A DNA stretch of 33,978 bases from positions 1 to 33,978 of the forward strand of contig JAAYAK010000112.1 of assembly GCA_012719415.1 (NCBI GenBank). The letters are read 5' to 3'. This document shows positions 1-8,176 of the stretch, piece after piece; positions within the stretch are counted from its first letter, which is position 1; every line of letters starts with the position of its first letter. This stretch comes from Syntrophorhabdus sp. GTDB lineage: Bacteria > Desulfobacterota > Syntrophorhabdia > Syntrophorhabdales > Syntrophorhabdaceae. The notes under the pieces are model-generated. The model searched no databases and was not told the origin of the DNA. It saw only the letters and a program-made list of their open reading frames with translations. The translations under genes and the position numbers were made by a program.

Positions 1-1
1 A

Positions 2-1960
2 CCCAAGAGAAAGCATATCACCTACCTCATCGGCATCGGCATAACCATTCTTTTCGTCGTCCTCGCCGTCGTGCGGTTCGTACCCTTCGAGCGCCTTGAA
101 ATGCTCCTGTACGACCTTCGGTACCAGCTGAGGGGAAAAGCGAGCGCACCGGCGCAGATCGTCATTGTCGGCATAGATGACAAGAGCATCAACGCCATCG
201 GGAGATGGCCCTGGACGAGGGACAGGATGGCGGAACTCGTCGATGGCTTGAACGCCATGGGAGCCCGGGTCATCATGCTCGACTTCATCTTGAGCGAGCC
301 GTCACCTCGGGATGACAGGCTGGCAGCATCGATGAAGCGCTGGAAGAACGTAGTCCTGCCCTTCGTCTTCGATTTCGAGGGACATTCGCCCCGCGAGATC
401 GACGACGCCTTCCTGGACAACGCCTTCATGGTCGTCAGGAAAGAGAACCTTTACAGGATGCACAAGCCCATAACAGCGAAAGGTGTCCTTTTGCCCGTGA
501 CCCGGTTCTCCGAGAACTCGGCTGCGATGGGACATATCAACATGTTCCCCGACCAGGACGGAAAGCTCCGCTGGGACGTGCTCGTCGTCTCCTGCATGGA
601 CCAGCTCTATCCCTCCATCGACCTCCAGGTCGCGCGCCTCTACAAGGGGCTTTCGCCGGCGGAGATGAGCGTGGAGGCGACCGATTCCGTCACCCTGGGC
701 AACACTGTCATCTCCACTGACCCCTTCGGCAGGATGCTCATCCCCTACTACGGCCCCCACAACACCTTTCCCGTCATCCCGGCCCTCGACGTATTTGAGG
801 GAAAGGCGGACCCCTTATGGGTGCGGGACAGGATCGTCCTTGTGGGCCCCACCGCCGTCGGAATCCATGACAAGATCGTGACCCCGGCTTCGGCCATCAT
901 GTTCGGGGTGGAAAAGCACGCCAACATGGTCGGGGCGATCCTGGAGAACCAGAACATCCGCTTCATAGGACGCGTCACCAACATTCTCATCATCGTCTTC
1001 ATGGGGATGGTCTTTACCTTCCTCATCGTGCGGATGCGGGCGGTGGCGGGCGCCGCTCTCGCCGCGCTGTGCATCGCCGTCCTCTTCGCGGCCGGTTATG
1101 TCCTCTTCTTCCGGTGGGGGCTCTGGATCGATATCAGCTATGCCGGCAACGCGGTGATCGTCATCTACTTTGTAGCCACCGCTTACCGCTACGCGACGGA
1201 AGAACGGTACGCGCGGCAGATACGGAGCATGTTCTCCAGCTACGTCACGGAAAAAATCGTCAACGAGCTGATCAGGAACCCGGAGCTCGCCCGCCTTGGC
1301 GGGGAACGCCGCGAGGTCACCGTCCTTTTTTCGGATGTGAAAGGCTTTACCACCTTTTCCGAACACCACTCGCCGGAGCAGGTCGTGGCCATCCTCAACG
1401 AGTACCTCACGGAGATGACGAACATCGTGATCCGCTGGGACGGCACCCTGGACAAGTTCGTGGGAGACATGATCGTCGCCTTCTGGGGAGCTCCCCTTCG
1501 TCAACCGAACCACGCGGAGCTGGCCATCAAGTGCACCCTCCATATGAAGCAGCGCCTCAGCGAACTGAAGGAGAACTGGCTGAAACAGGGGCGCGTGCCT
1601 CTCGAGGCCGGTTTCGGCCTCAACACGGGTGAGGTGCTCGTGGGCAACATCGGCGCCGAGGGAAAGAAGATGGATTATACCGTCATCGGCGACAACGTGA
1701 ACCTCGGCTCCCGTGTCGAGGGACTGACCCGCAAGTACGGAGCCGAGATCATCATCACCGAGGCGACGCTCGACAAGATACGGGACCTCGTCGCCGGCGG
1801 CAAGTTCGGCCACCTTCTCATACGGGGCCTCGACATTGTCGCCGTGAAGGGCAAGGCCGAGCCGGTCCGCATCTACGAGGTGGCCTCCCTGGACGAAGGC
1901 TCGGTATGCCAGGTCATCGAATGCGAGGATAAGGAAGCCACGGTGTTCAAGGAGAAGTAA
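2..1960 (+). CDS. CHASE2-domain class III adenylate/guanylate cyclase (5' end outside window)
   Basis: Membrane-bound cyclase expected to make a cyclic nucleotide, probably cAMP, in response to an extracytoplasmic signal. The frame is open to the window edge and the first visible residues form a transmembrane helix, so the start lies upstream; GTG at 71 is internal. A periplasmic CHASE2 domain covers about residues 30-310 of the visible part, three membrane helices follow (about 315-400), then a C-terminal catalytic domain from about residue 435. Catalytic motifs are intact: FSDVKGFT and VGDMIVAFWG supply the two metal-binding aspartates, the lysine in TLDKFVGD and the aspartate in DYTVIGDNVNLGSRVE fit purine recognition, and the last motif includes the Asn and Arg of the transition-state pair. 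Only 20 nt separate its stop from the convergent FecR gene. CHASE2 cyclases are known as sensory proteins; the ligand here is unknown. Class is near certain, ATP rather than GTP is inference. Confidence 0.93.
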   Translation, partial: PKRKHITYLIGIGITILFVVLAVVRFVPFERLEMLLYDLRYQLRGKASAPAQIVIVGIDDKSINAIGRWPWTRDRMAELVDGLNAMGARVIMLDFILSEPSPRDDRLAASMKRWKNVVLPFVFDFEGHSPREIDDAFLDNAFMVVRKENLYRMHKPITAKGVLLPVTRFSENSAAMGHINMFPDQDGKLRWDVLVVSCMDQLYPSIDLQVARLYKGLSPAEMSVEATDSVTLGNTVISTDPFGRMLIPYYGPHNTFPVIPALDVFEGKADPLWVRDRIVLVGPTAVGIHDKIVTPASAIMFGVEKHANMVGAILENQNIRFIGRVTNILIIVFMGMVFTFLIVRMRAVAGAALAALCIAVLFAAGYVLFFRWGLWIDISYAGNAVIVIYFVATAYRYATEERYARQIRSMFSSYVTEKIVNELIRNPELARLGGERREVTVLFSDVKGFTTFSEHHSPEQVVAILNEYLTEMTNIVIRWDGTLDKFVGDMIVAFWGAPLRQPNHAELAIKCTLHMKQRLSELKENWLKQGRVPLEAGFGLNTGEVLVGNIGAEGKKMDYTVIGDNVNLGSRVEGLTRKYGAEIIITEATLDKIRDLVAGGKFGHLLIRGLDIVAVKGKAEPVRIYEVASLDEGSVCQVIECEDKEATVFKEK

Positions 1961-1980
1961 CGACCAACCGGGGAGAGCCC

Positions 1981-3147
1981 TCAGGGAGCCTTTGCCGTCC
2001 CGGAGGCGGTGCCGGAGACAACACCACCGGTCATCTCGTTATACTTCCCCGATGCCGTTCCGTCGAAGACGAAGGCCTTCGTGGTCGTGCCGATGCCGTG
2101 CGGAGCGCTGCCCGAGACCGACGCGTTCCACTGCCCGGCGGACAGGGAATGGGTCATCGTGAGCGAGGTGGCGTTCGACCCCGTCAGGACGTTGGTTCCC
2201 GCGCTGTAGGCGGTATCGAATATGCCCGTGATGTTGCCTCCCACGGACCATGTCTGGGGCACGGCTGTCGCGCTTGGTCCGTAGAACTTGACGTTCTGCA
2301 TCTTGAAACCCGTCGTCAGACCATGCCCCACGCCCCCGGTGTAGACAAAATCCGTGCTCCCCACGAGGACGGGCGTGGTGCTTATCGTGTTGTTCGTCGG
2401 CACGTCTATCCTCTGCTGGGTGAAGACATAGACGGAAGCGGACGATCCTGACGAGGCCGTGCTCACCATGCCTGACAGGGGGCCCGCGCCTGGCCTCTGC
2501 CCGCCACCCGGCGCGCCTTCCCCTCCCACATATCGCACGCTGCCCCGGACAGGAGGTGAGGGTGGGCCGCTGCCGACGATGAAGGAGATATTACCGGCGG
2601 TCACGTTGACCACTTTCCTGTCCACGGAATTGGGGTTGTAAAAGTAGCCCCTGCCCGTGGAGAAGAAGAGGCCCGTCACCATCTGGGCAAAGCGCACCGT
2701 CATCCCCGAACCCCGGATGCCGGCGACGGCGTTGGGGGTGTGGACCTCGAATTTGTTGCCCTCAGCGAAGGAAGAGACCTTCTTCAGGAACTCTTCACCC
2801 GATATGGCCTCCACCCTGCCGCGCTCGAGCTTCATTATCTGGCTGCTGCGGTTGCCCTCGCTGGAATACCGGCTGATCTGTACGCGAGTCGCCGGGGCTA
2901 TCCTGAGGACATTTTTGTTGAAGAAGGTGATCTCCGCCCGGCCGTTCGTCTTTGCCCGGTAGATATCGCCGACGTCGACGCTGTCGCCCGGGGAGACGCT
3001 GTTCACAACCGTCCGTCCCGGCTTGAGGACGTCGACCCTGCCTTCCACCCGCGTCACCCTGCCGACGGGCGCCGCGCTGAGGAGAACGGGAACACTGAGG
3101 AAAAGAGCGAGAATAATGATCCAGAATGCCAGAACCGGTGTTTTCAT
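1981..3147 (-). CDS. Secreted FecR-domain protein with one C-terminal beta-rich module
   Basis: Secreted protein of 388 residues. A Sec-type signal peptide ends near the APVGRVTRVEG stretch. A FecR domain follows (about residues 30-180: DSVDVGDIYRAKTNGRAEI, HTPNAVAGIRGSG), then a Gly/Pro/Ser-rich linker (about 200-240) and one C-terminal module of about 100 residues starting at NVKFYGPSATAVPQTW and ending in GTASG. FecR domains are usually periplasmic parts of signalling proteins or stand-alone envelope proteins; no sigma-factor interaction region or membrane helix is present, so this is probably not an anti-sigma regulator. It is the last gene of a likely operon with its paralogue and a TPR/barrel protein. 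GTG at 3150 directly precedes the chosen ATG at 3147, and GGAGG lies 7-10 nt upstream, so either codon may start translation. Function unknown. Confidence 0.85.
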   Translation of the reverse strand: MKTPVLAFWIIILALFLSVPVLLSAAPVGRVTRVEGRVDVLKPGRTVVNSVSPGDSVDVGDIYRAKTNGRAEITFFNKNVLRIAPATRVQISRYSSEGNRSSQIMKLERGRVEAISGEEFLKKVSSFAEGNKFEVHTPNAVAGIRGSGMTVRFAQMVTGLFFSTGRGYFYNPNSVDRKVVNVTAGNISFIVGSGPPSPPVRGSVRYVGGEGAPGGGQRPGAGPLSGMVSTASSGSSASVYVFTQQRIDVPTNNTISTTPVLVGSTDFVYTGGVGHGLTTGFKMQNVKFYGPSATAVPQTWSVGGNITGIFDTAYSAGTNVLTGSNATSLTMTHSLSAGQWNASVSGSAPHGIGTTTKAFVFDGTASGKYNEMTGGVVSGTASGTAKAP

Positions 3148-3275
3148 CACGGTGTTGCCTCCATCTGGCGATGAACATCACTACCTGAAATCCCGCACGG
3201 GCCGGTCAATGGACGACAGTCCCTTTGGAGACTGCGCTCAAGGGCGGCACGTCCTTCACGGGCGCTACGGGCTAG

Positions 3276-4898
3276 TTAGTGCACCTTCCCCGAGGCAACC
3301 CCGTTCAGCGTCGTGCTCGTGTTCGTTCCATTGGCGCTTCCCGAGAACGTCACGGCGCCGGTGTAACCACCCACACCACCGGGGGCGTTGCCATTGCTGA
3401 CAGACGCCTTCCAGTTCGAACCGTCAGCGCTGGTAATGGTAAAGACCGCCGTATTAGTGTCAAGGTGAATAGGAATATTCGTACCGACGAATGTCGGAAG
3501 AGCTCCCGCGGAAGAATTTCCGGTTACCGAAGTGGCCTGCCAGATCTGGGGTTTCGCCGTCGCGCTGCTGCCGTAAAACTTCACATCGTGGAGCGTAACG
3601 TCCATCCAGGTGGTGGTCCCGACGGAACCGAAGAGAGATGTAATTGTTCCCACCACCGTGTTGGGGGCCGCGACCGGTTCCTGGGTAAGGACACTGGGAG
3701 CCTCGCCGGAAGCTATACCGCTTATCGTTCCCTGATGAGTGTTGCCCACGAGCTGTCCGCTCCATGTCCCCGACGCGGTCCCGCTGAAGGTGAAGGCGCT
3801 CTTGCAGGTTCCCACGCCTTCGGGGGCGTTGCCGCTCGCGATATTCGCCGTCCAGCTTCCCGAATCCTTGCCGGTGTCGACATCGTTCGTGAGGATAAGG
3901 TTGGCGGTCACCCCGCCGCCTGACAGGGCCATTCCCTGGAAGCTCGAACCCTCTCCCACCGACGAATAGCTGCCCGACACCGAATCGGCCTTCCAGGACT
4001 GCGGTGTGCCCGTCGCGGTTGGTCCATAGAATTTGACGTTGTTGAGCGATACGCTCACCGTCTCCAGGGGATCGTGGTAGGTCCCGCTCAAAGACTCCAC
4101 GCTTCCCACAAAAACGCTGGGAATGACGGGGGGCGGCGTGAACGTGTAACCCGTGCTGACAACAGAAGTGAGTCCCGCCACGTCTGTGTTGAGACCGGTT
4201 CCCGTACCGCCCGACGTCCCCGTACCGCCGTTACCGGCCGCGCCTCCCGCTCCGGGAGCGGCCCCTGCTCCACCGACATAGGAGGCGTTGCCCTGAACGG
4301 GGCGAGAGGGACTTCCTCCGGCTCCGACAACGAAAGAGACGAAACCGGCGGTCACGTTGACCACTTTCCTGTCCACGGAATTGGGATTGTAAAAATAGCC
4401 CCTGCCCGTGGAGAAGAAGAGGCCCGTCACCATCTGGGCGTAACCCACCGCCATCCCGGAACCCCGGATGCCGGCGACGGCATTGGGGGTGTGTACCTCG
4501 AACTTGTTGCCCTCCGCGAAGGAGGAGACCTTCTTGATGAACTCCTCGCCGGACCTGGCCTCGACCCTGCCCCGCTCGAGCTTCATGATCTGGCTGCTCC
4601 TCGTGCCGTCATCGGAATACTCGCTGATCTGCACCCTCGTCGCGGGAGCTATCCTCAAGGTGTTCTTGTTGAAAAAGGTGATCTCGGCCCGCGAATTCGT
4701 CTTGGCGCGGTATATGTCGCCGACATCGACGCTGTCGCCGAGAGACACGCTTTTCACGATCCTCTGGCTCGTTTTGAGAACATCCACCCTGCCTTCCACG
4801 CGGGTGATCTTGCCAACGGGCGCGGCGGCGGCGGTAAGAACGAACAACAGCGTGAGCGCGACAAAACCGCATGCCAGGGACACTCTTTTCATTGTCAT
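3276..4898 (-). CDS. Secreted FecR-domain protein with two C-terminal beta-rich modules
   Basis: Paralogue of the next gene downstream, about 540 residues. A signal peptide is followed by a FecR domain (about residues 28-185) that is almost identical to the neighbour's, for example FAEGNKFEVHTPNAVAGIRG and FFSTGRGYFYNPNSVDRK. A Gly/Thr-rich linker (about 190-245) leads to two copies of the roughly 100-residue module; their hallmark stretches are NVKFYGPTATGTPQSW and DVKFYGSSATAKPQIW, each followed by a GNAPxGVG turn and an SGxAxG ending. The protein is therefore FecR plus a repeated beta-rich domain, probably surface or periplasmic. Start candidates are GTG 4901, ATG 4898 and ATG 4892, all behind GGAGG/GAGGTG. 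It lies 54 nt after the TPR/barrel gene and 128 nt before its paralogue, which suggests co-transcription. The biochemical role is not known; a sensing or structural surface role is inference. Confidence 0.85.
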   Translation of the reverse strand: MTMKRVSLACGFVALTLLFVLTAAAAPVGKITRVEGRVDVLKTSQRIVKSVSLGDSVDVGDIYRAKTNSRAEITFFNKNTLRIAPATRVQISEYSDDGTRSSQIMKLERGRVEARSGEEFIKKVSSFAEGNKFEVHTPNAVAGIRGSGMAVGYAQMVTGLFFSTGRGYFYNPNSVDRKVVNVTAGFVSFVVGAGGSPSRPVQGNASYVGGAGAAPGAGGAAGNGGTGTSGGTGTGLNTDVAGLTSVVSTGYTFTPPPVIPSVFVGSVESLSGTYHDPLETVSVSLNNVKFYGPTATGTPQSWKADSVSGSYSSVGEGSSFQGMALSGGGVTANLILTNDVDTGKDSGSWTANIASGNAPEGVGTCKSAFTFSGTASGTWSGQLVGNTHQGTISGIASGEAPSVLTQEPVAAPNTVVGTITSLFGSVGTTTWMDVTLHDVKFYGSSATAKPQIWQATSVTGNSSAGALPTFVGTNIPIHLDTNTAVFTITSADGSNWKASVSNGNAPGGVGGYTGAVTFSGSANGTNTSTTLNGVASGKVH

Positions 4899-4952
4899 CA
4901 CCTCATTCCTCCCGCGACCGGGGTCATTCGCCTCACTGCTCCCGTCCGGATC

Positions 4953-6545
4953 CTAGAACCGGTACTCGACACCCAGGCCGTACACCTCCCTCGTGTAGTC
5001 GTAGAGGGCTATGTTGGACTGGTTCCGGTAATAATTGTACTGAAGGACAAGGTCCGCGTTCTTGACGATGCCGTACAAGAGCGCGCAGGACACGGTGTAG
5101 ATGTCGTCCCGTCTCTTGCGCTCGAAATAGGTATTGTCGTAGGAATACTTCACGTAGTTCGCCTCCGCCGAGGCCTGTGCCCTCAACGGTCCGATGAGGG
5201 GATACAGGACATCGACACCGAAACGGTTCTCGTCGTTGACCCAGTTGCGCCCTATCGTGTTGTCCCGGGCATAGGCGTACCGCAGCGTGAGGAACGCCTT
5301 GTTGTCCTTGAAGGTGTACGTCCACCCCAGGCCGCCCGTCATCCTCTCACCGCTGCGCTCCTCTTCCTGGGGGACCTCGGGATGAAGCTCGGTGTCGAAA
5401 TACTTCTTGCGCATGTAACTGAAAAAGACCTCGCCGAAACTGCTGGCCGTGGTGAGGAAGCGAAGGGTCGGGCTCACCGACTTCGTCTCGAGATAGCGCG
5501 TCTGGTTCCACCAGTTGAGCTCGTTGAAGAAGCTGTTCCCCTTCACCCCCTGGAGGCTGACGTAGGAATAGGTGAGCGGCAGGCTCACGGCGAAACGGCC
5601 GAAGGCGTAGCCGGGGACGGCGCTCAGCGTGTTCGTCATGTTGTTGTACTCCGTCAGGTTGCCCCGGCTCCCGTCGGAACGCGTGTAGGTCTTCCCGAAA
5701 TACCTGTCCGCGTACACGGAGTAGTACGCGGAGAAGCTGTAGGGCGTTCTGAAGGAGAAGGGGGCGGTGTAGCCGATGCGGGCGCCGAAATTGAGGGCGC
5801 TGTCCTCCTGGCCGGAAATGGATTCCACCATCGGGCCGTCACCCTTTGTAACAACATTGGTGTCGTACTTATACCCCATCCCGACGCTGAACCGCCAGGG
5901 CCTTTCCCGTTCGGCCCTGTCGGCGACGATCTTCTCGTAATCCCTGGCATAGAGGGCAAGGTCGCTCGCGGGGTCAAGGGTGATGGTCGTCCGTAAGCGC
6001 TCCTTCGCGTCCTTGTATTTTCCCTGCTGCGTGTAGATGCCGGCTATCTGGAGCTCGGCCTGCTGTGTCAGTTTCGGATCGAGTTTCTTTGCCGTCTCGA
6101 AGGCCAGGACGGCCTCGTCGAGCCTTCCTCTCTTCGTGAGCACCATGCCCTTGAGAAAATGCAGGCGCGCCGTGCTGATCCCTTCCTTGTCCGCGAAGGC
6201 GATCCACTTCTCCGCTTCAACGATGTTGCCCGTGTGGTAGAGCACATCGATGAGCTCAACGACCCCCTCATCGACCCGGGGGGTCAGCGAGGCGGCCTCC
6301 CTGAAGTAGGGCAGGGCCTCCGGATACTTCTCCATGGCCTTGTACGTGAGGCCGACGTAATATGCCGTCCGGGCCGACCCCTTGTCGGCGGACCACGCCT
6401 CGAGAAAGAATGGCAGGGCCTCCTCGTAGTTCTCCTGGTTGAACTCCGTGAGTCCCTGATCGAACAACGTCTGCCCATGGACAGGGCAGATCGCTGAGAT
6501 CAGAAAAAACATGGCCAACAGGGAAGATGCAAGAAATCGTCTCAT
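4953..6545 (-). CDS. TPR protein with C-terminal outer-membrane beta-barrel (Slam-like layout)
   Basis: About 530 residues. A signal peptide (cleavage near PVHG-QTLF) is followed by four to five tetratricopeptide repeats (about residues 25-200) and then a long C-terminal region rich in alternating aromatic and polar residues, with many short stretches such as FSAYYSVYADRYFG and LVLQYNYYRNQSN. The chain ends in a terminal Phe (GVEYRF), the usual signal for BAM-dependent insertion of outer-membrane barrels. N-terminal TPR plus C-terminal barrel is the architecture of Slam translocators (type XI secretion), which move specific cargo to the cell surface; simple TPR porins are the alternative. The two FecR-domain proteins encoded directly downstream are candidate partners or cargo, which is inference from context. 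ATG at 6545 is chosen over TTG at 6551 because it sits behind a GGGGG purine run. Barrel assignment is good; Slam function is speculative. Confidence 0.82.
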   Translation of the reverse strand: MRRFLASSLLAMFFLISAICPVHGQTLFDQGLTEFNQENYEEALPFFLEAWSADKGSARTAYYVGLTYKAMEKYPEALPYFREAASLTPRVDEGVVELIDVLYHTGNIVEAEKWIAFADKEGISTARLHFLKGMVLTKRGRLDEAVLAFETAKKLDPKLTQQAELQIAGIYTQQGKYKDAKERLRTTITLDPASDLALYARDYEKIVADRAERERPWRFSVGMGYKYDTNVVTKGDGPMVESISGQEDSALNFGARIGYTAPFSFRTPYSFSAYYSVYADRYFGKTYTRSDGSRGNLTEYNNMTNTLSAVPGYAFGRFAVSLPLTYSYVSLQGVKGNSFFNELNWWNQTRYLETKSVSPTLRFLTTASSFGEVFFSYMRKKYFDTELHPEVPQEEERSGERMTGGLGWTYTFKDNKAFLTLRYAYARDNTIGRNWVNDENRFGVDVLYPLIGPLRAQASAEANYVKYSYDNTYFERKRRDDIYTVSCALLYGIVKNADLVLQYNYYRNQSNIALYDYTREVYGLGVEYRF

Positions 6546-6582
6546 TACCAAACCCCCGGTGTACCACAGGAATGATGCGTAT

Positions 6583-6598
6583 GTTAAGAATTATTAAC
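6583..6598. promoter_or_regulatory. Perfect dyad GTTAA-N6-TTAAC upstream of the TPR/barrel operon
   Basis: A 5-bp inverted repeat around an AT-rich centre lies 38 nt upstream of the TPR/barrel start codon, in a locally AT-rich stretch of otherwise GC-rich DNA. It overlaps a weak promoter-like region (AATAAT, with TTGTAA upstream on the minus strand). It could be an operator for the minus-strand operon. Only position and symmetry support this. Confidence 0.3.
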
Positions 6599-6655
6599 CT
6601 ATAAGAACGGGCTTTACAAGAGAAAGTTGCGGTACGAGGCGGACAGATGAAAAGA

Positions 6656-7423
6656 TCACAGGGCCAGTATTTCCGACTGCTTCAGAAAACGGATGTTCTT
6701 CCTGCCCGAACGTTCGAATTCGGCGACTATCTCACGAGCAAAGACCGGTTTCATATGGGAAACGTAGAACAGCCTGTCGCCAAGGCCATGGGCGTCCATC
6801 TTTTCCATGAGCATGGCGGGGGTCATATGTCCCGACAGGGTGGCAAGGTCGGCGAGACGGTTCGGGAAAGACACGTCAGCGATGATAAAGCGGATGTCCT
6901 TCTCGCCTTCCGCAACCTCCCAGAACCTTTTCGTCGGGCCCGTGTCCGCGGTGAACATGAAACCCTGCCCGTCGTCCTGCCTGATCACGAAACCCACCGT
7001 GTAGACCGTATGGGTCATGAGCACCGGTGTGATGCTTATCCGGTCAAGAATGGTCGGTCGTTCAAGGGGAACCTCCTTGAGCCGGATGACAGCGTTCGAA
7101 ACCGAGGGGATGACCGTGAAGTCGGGCCAGATCAGGTTGTTGAGAAGATTGTTGGTGATGATGTCGAGGACGGGGGCGACGCTGACAAGCTCCACGCTGT
7201 AGTCTCCCATCATGACAAGCTCGTCCACCAGGGGGAAGAGGCCCTTCACGTGATCCATGTGCGTGTGGGATATGAGAATATGCCTGATCTTCCGTAGGCC
7301 TTTTCGGCCTATGGCCTCTGTCACTGTCCCCGCGTCGAGCAGGAAGGAATCGTCGAGCAGGAAAGATGTGGTCCTGTACTTGCCGACGAGGTTGCCTGAG
7401 CAGCCGAGGATCTTGACACGCAT
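6656..7423 (-). CDS. Metallo-beta-lactamase fold hydrolase, class II cyclic-nucleotide phosphodiesterase type
   Basis: A 255-residue cytoplasmic MBL-fold hydrolase without signal peptide. The start MRVKILGCSGN at 7423 is the natural beginning of this fold; the open frame continues 26 residues upstream without family-like sequence. The metal site is clear: ISHTHMDHVKGL at residues 52-62 (H53, H55, D57, H58), a histidine in MTHTVYTVGF, the Asp in FTADTGP and the His in YVSHMKP. The stretch after HTHMDH resembles the signature of class II 3',5'-cyclic-nucleotide phosphodiesterases, so hydrolysis of cAMP or cGMP is the best guess; RNase Z-like or other MBL activities cannot be excluded. It is encoded upstream of the TPR/FecR operon on the same strand and about 4.7 kb from the cyclase, so synthesis and breakdown of one second messenger may be encoded side by side. 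Confidence 0.8.
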   Translation of the reverse strand: MRVKILGCSGNLVGKYRTTSFLLDDSFLLDAGTVTEAIGRKGLRKIRHILISHTHMDHVKGLFPLVDELVMMGDYSVELVSVAPVLDIITNNLLNNLIWPDFTVIPSVSNAVIRLKEVPLERPTILDRISITPVLMTHTVYTVGFVIRQDDGQGFMFTADTGPTKRFWEVAEGEKDIRFIIADVSFPNRLADLATLSGHMTPAMLMEKMDAHGLGDRLFYVSHMKPVFAREIVAEFERSGRKNIRFLKQSEILAL

Positions 7424-7539
7424 CACTTGATTGTATGTGATGGCTCTCCGACCTGTCAAGGGGTCTCGCGCCAGGGCCCACGGGAACGGGAACCACCCCA
7501 TTTCGTCGTGACGGCGGGCACATCGTTCACAATAATAAC

Positions 7540-7568
7540 TTGACGCGACAGGCCTAAGGCGTTATATT
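7540..7568 (+). promoter_or_regulatory. Sigma70-type promoter for the FmdB-like gene
   Basis: TTGACG at 7540-7545 and TATATT at 7563-7568 are separated by exactly 17 nt. The expected transcript start lies near 7575, leaving a short leader with GGAGG at 7597-7601, 6 nt before the ATG. This is one of the clearest promoters in the window. Confidence 0.72.
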
Positions 7569-7607
7569 ACTGACACTTAGACACTTTTTTTGCGTTGGAG
7601 GAACACC

Positions 7608-7931
7608 ATGCCTATCTATGAATATCAGTGTACGGGATGCGGGAAGATATTCGAGGTATTCCAGAAAATAAGCGACGAGCCGCTCACTGAGTGCAAGATA
7701 TGCAAGGGAACGCTCACGAAGCTGATCTCTAACTGCGCGTTCCACCTCAAAGGCACGGGATGGTATGTCACGGACTACAAGAAGCCGGTCGACACCGTCG
7801 GCGGCGGCAAGAACGGCAACAAGCACGTCGAGAAGACGGAAAGCACCCCCGAGCCGGCAACGGCAACGGAGACGAAGACGGAAACGAAAACGGAAACCGC
7901 AAGCACAACATCGACAGGAGGAGCGGCATGA
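7608..7931 (+). CDS. FmdB-family zinc-ribbon protein
   Basis: Small protein of 107 residues beginning [17 protein letters not shown], the standard start of the FmdB family of putative regulatory proteins. C8/C11 and C29/C32 form two CxxC knuckles of a zinc ribbon. After about residue 70 the sequence becomes a low-complexity Thr/Glu/Lys tail ([10 protein letters not shown]), common in this family and probably disordered. ATG 7608 has an ideal GGAGG 6 nt upstream; the frame opens slightly earlier at a TTG lacking such a site. Its stop overlaps the next start (ATGA at 7928-7931), so the two are translationally coupled. FmdB was named from a formamidase/acetamidase locus, but the molecular role of the family is not established. 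Confidence 0.92.
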   Translation: MPIYEYQCTGCGKIFEVFQKISDEPLTECKICKGTLTKLISNCAFHLKGTGWYVTDYKKPVDTVGGGKNGNKHVEKTESTPEPATATETKTETKTETASTTSTGGAA

Positions 7932-8080
7932 CGAAGGGCGACAGGGTATCGTTCACATTCGCGAAGAAAACCATGGAAGGGACCGTGGACCAGGTGTTCC
8001 CGAAGACCGTTTACATAAGGGCCGATTTCCCGAAAGACAAGGGAAAGATCATCAAAAGAAAGATAAAAGACGTCAAGTAA
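7928..8080 (+). CDS. Small basic protein of 50 residues, SH3/Tudor-like
   Basis: ATG at 7928 overlaps the stop of the FmdB-like gene as ATGA, and an AGGAGGAGC purine run lies just upstream. The 50-residue product begins [20 protein letters not shown] and ends in a Lys-rich tail (KRKIKDVK). The pattern of a KGDxV turn followed by [16 protein letters not shown] resembles small KOW/SH3/Tudor-type beta barrels that bind nucleic acid or ribosomal partners, but I recognise no named family. The gene is followed 6 nt later by a 13-copy heptamer array. Coding status rests on the ribosome binding site, the coupling and a plausible domain-like sequence. Confidence 0.7.
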   Translation: MTKGDRVSFTFAKKTMEGTVDQVFPKTVYIRADFPKDKGKIIKRKIKDVK

Positions 8081-8085
8081 AGACA

Positions 8086-8176
8086 GTTTCAGGTTTCAGG
8101 TTTCAGGTTTCAGGTTTCAGGTTTCAGGTTTCAGGTTTCAGGTTTCAGGTTTCAGGTTTCAGGTTTCAGGTTTCAG
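8086..8176 (+). repeat. Element A, left arm: 13 perfect tandem copies of GTTTCAG
   Basis: The heptamer GTTTCAG is repeated 13 times without a mismatch, starting 6 nt after the stop of the 50-residue ORF. Any reading through it (Phe-Gln-Val-Ser-Gly-type peptides) is an artefact of the repeat. A shorter array of the same unit in inverted orientation lies at 8281-8308 beside the carB stop. Confidence 0.97.

Noticed and set aside
3148-3275. Structured leader or riboswitch between the two FecR genes
   Set aside because: Some short GC-rich complementarity is visible, but no known riboswitch core could be recognised and there is no clear terminator.
4074-5996. Long plus-strand open frame of about 640 codons opposite the FecR and TPR/barrel genes
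   Set aside because: It lies antisense to genes with clear signal peptides, FecR and TPR motifs; its translation is Gly/Arg/Val-rich without domains. High-GC antisense frames are often open.
8086-8176. CRISPR array
   Set aside because: Units are 7 nt, contiguous and without spacers; no cas gene is present. The other 7- and 9-nt arrays fail for the same reasons.
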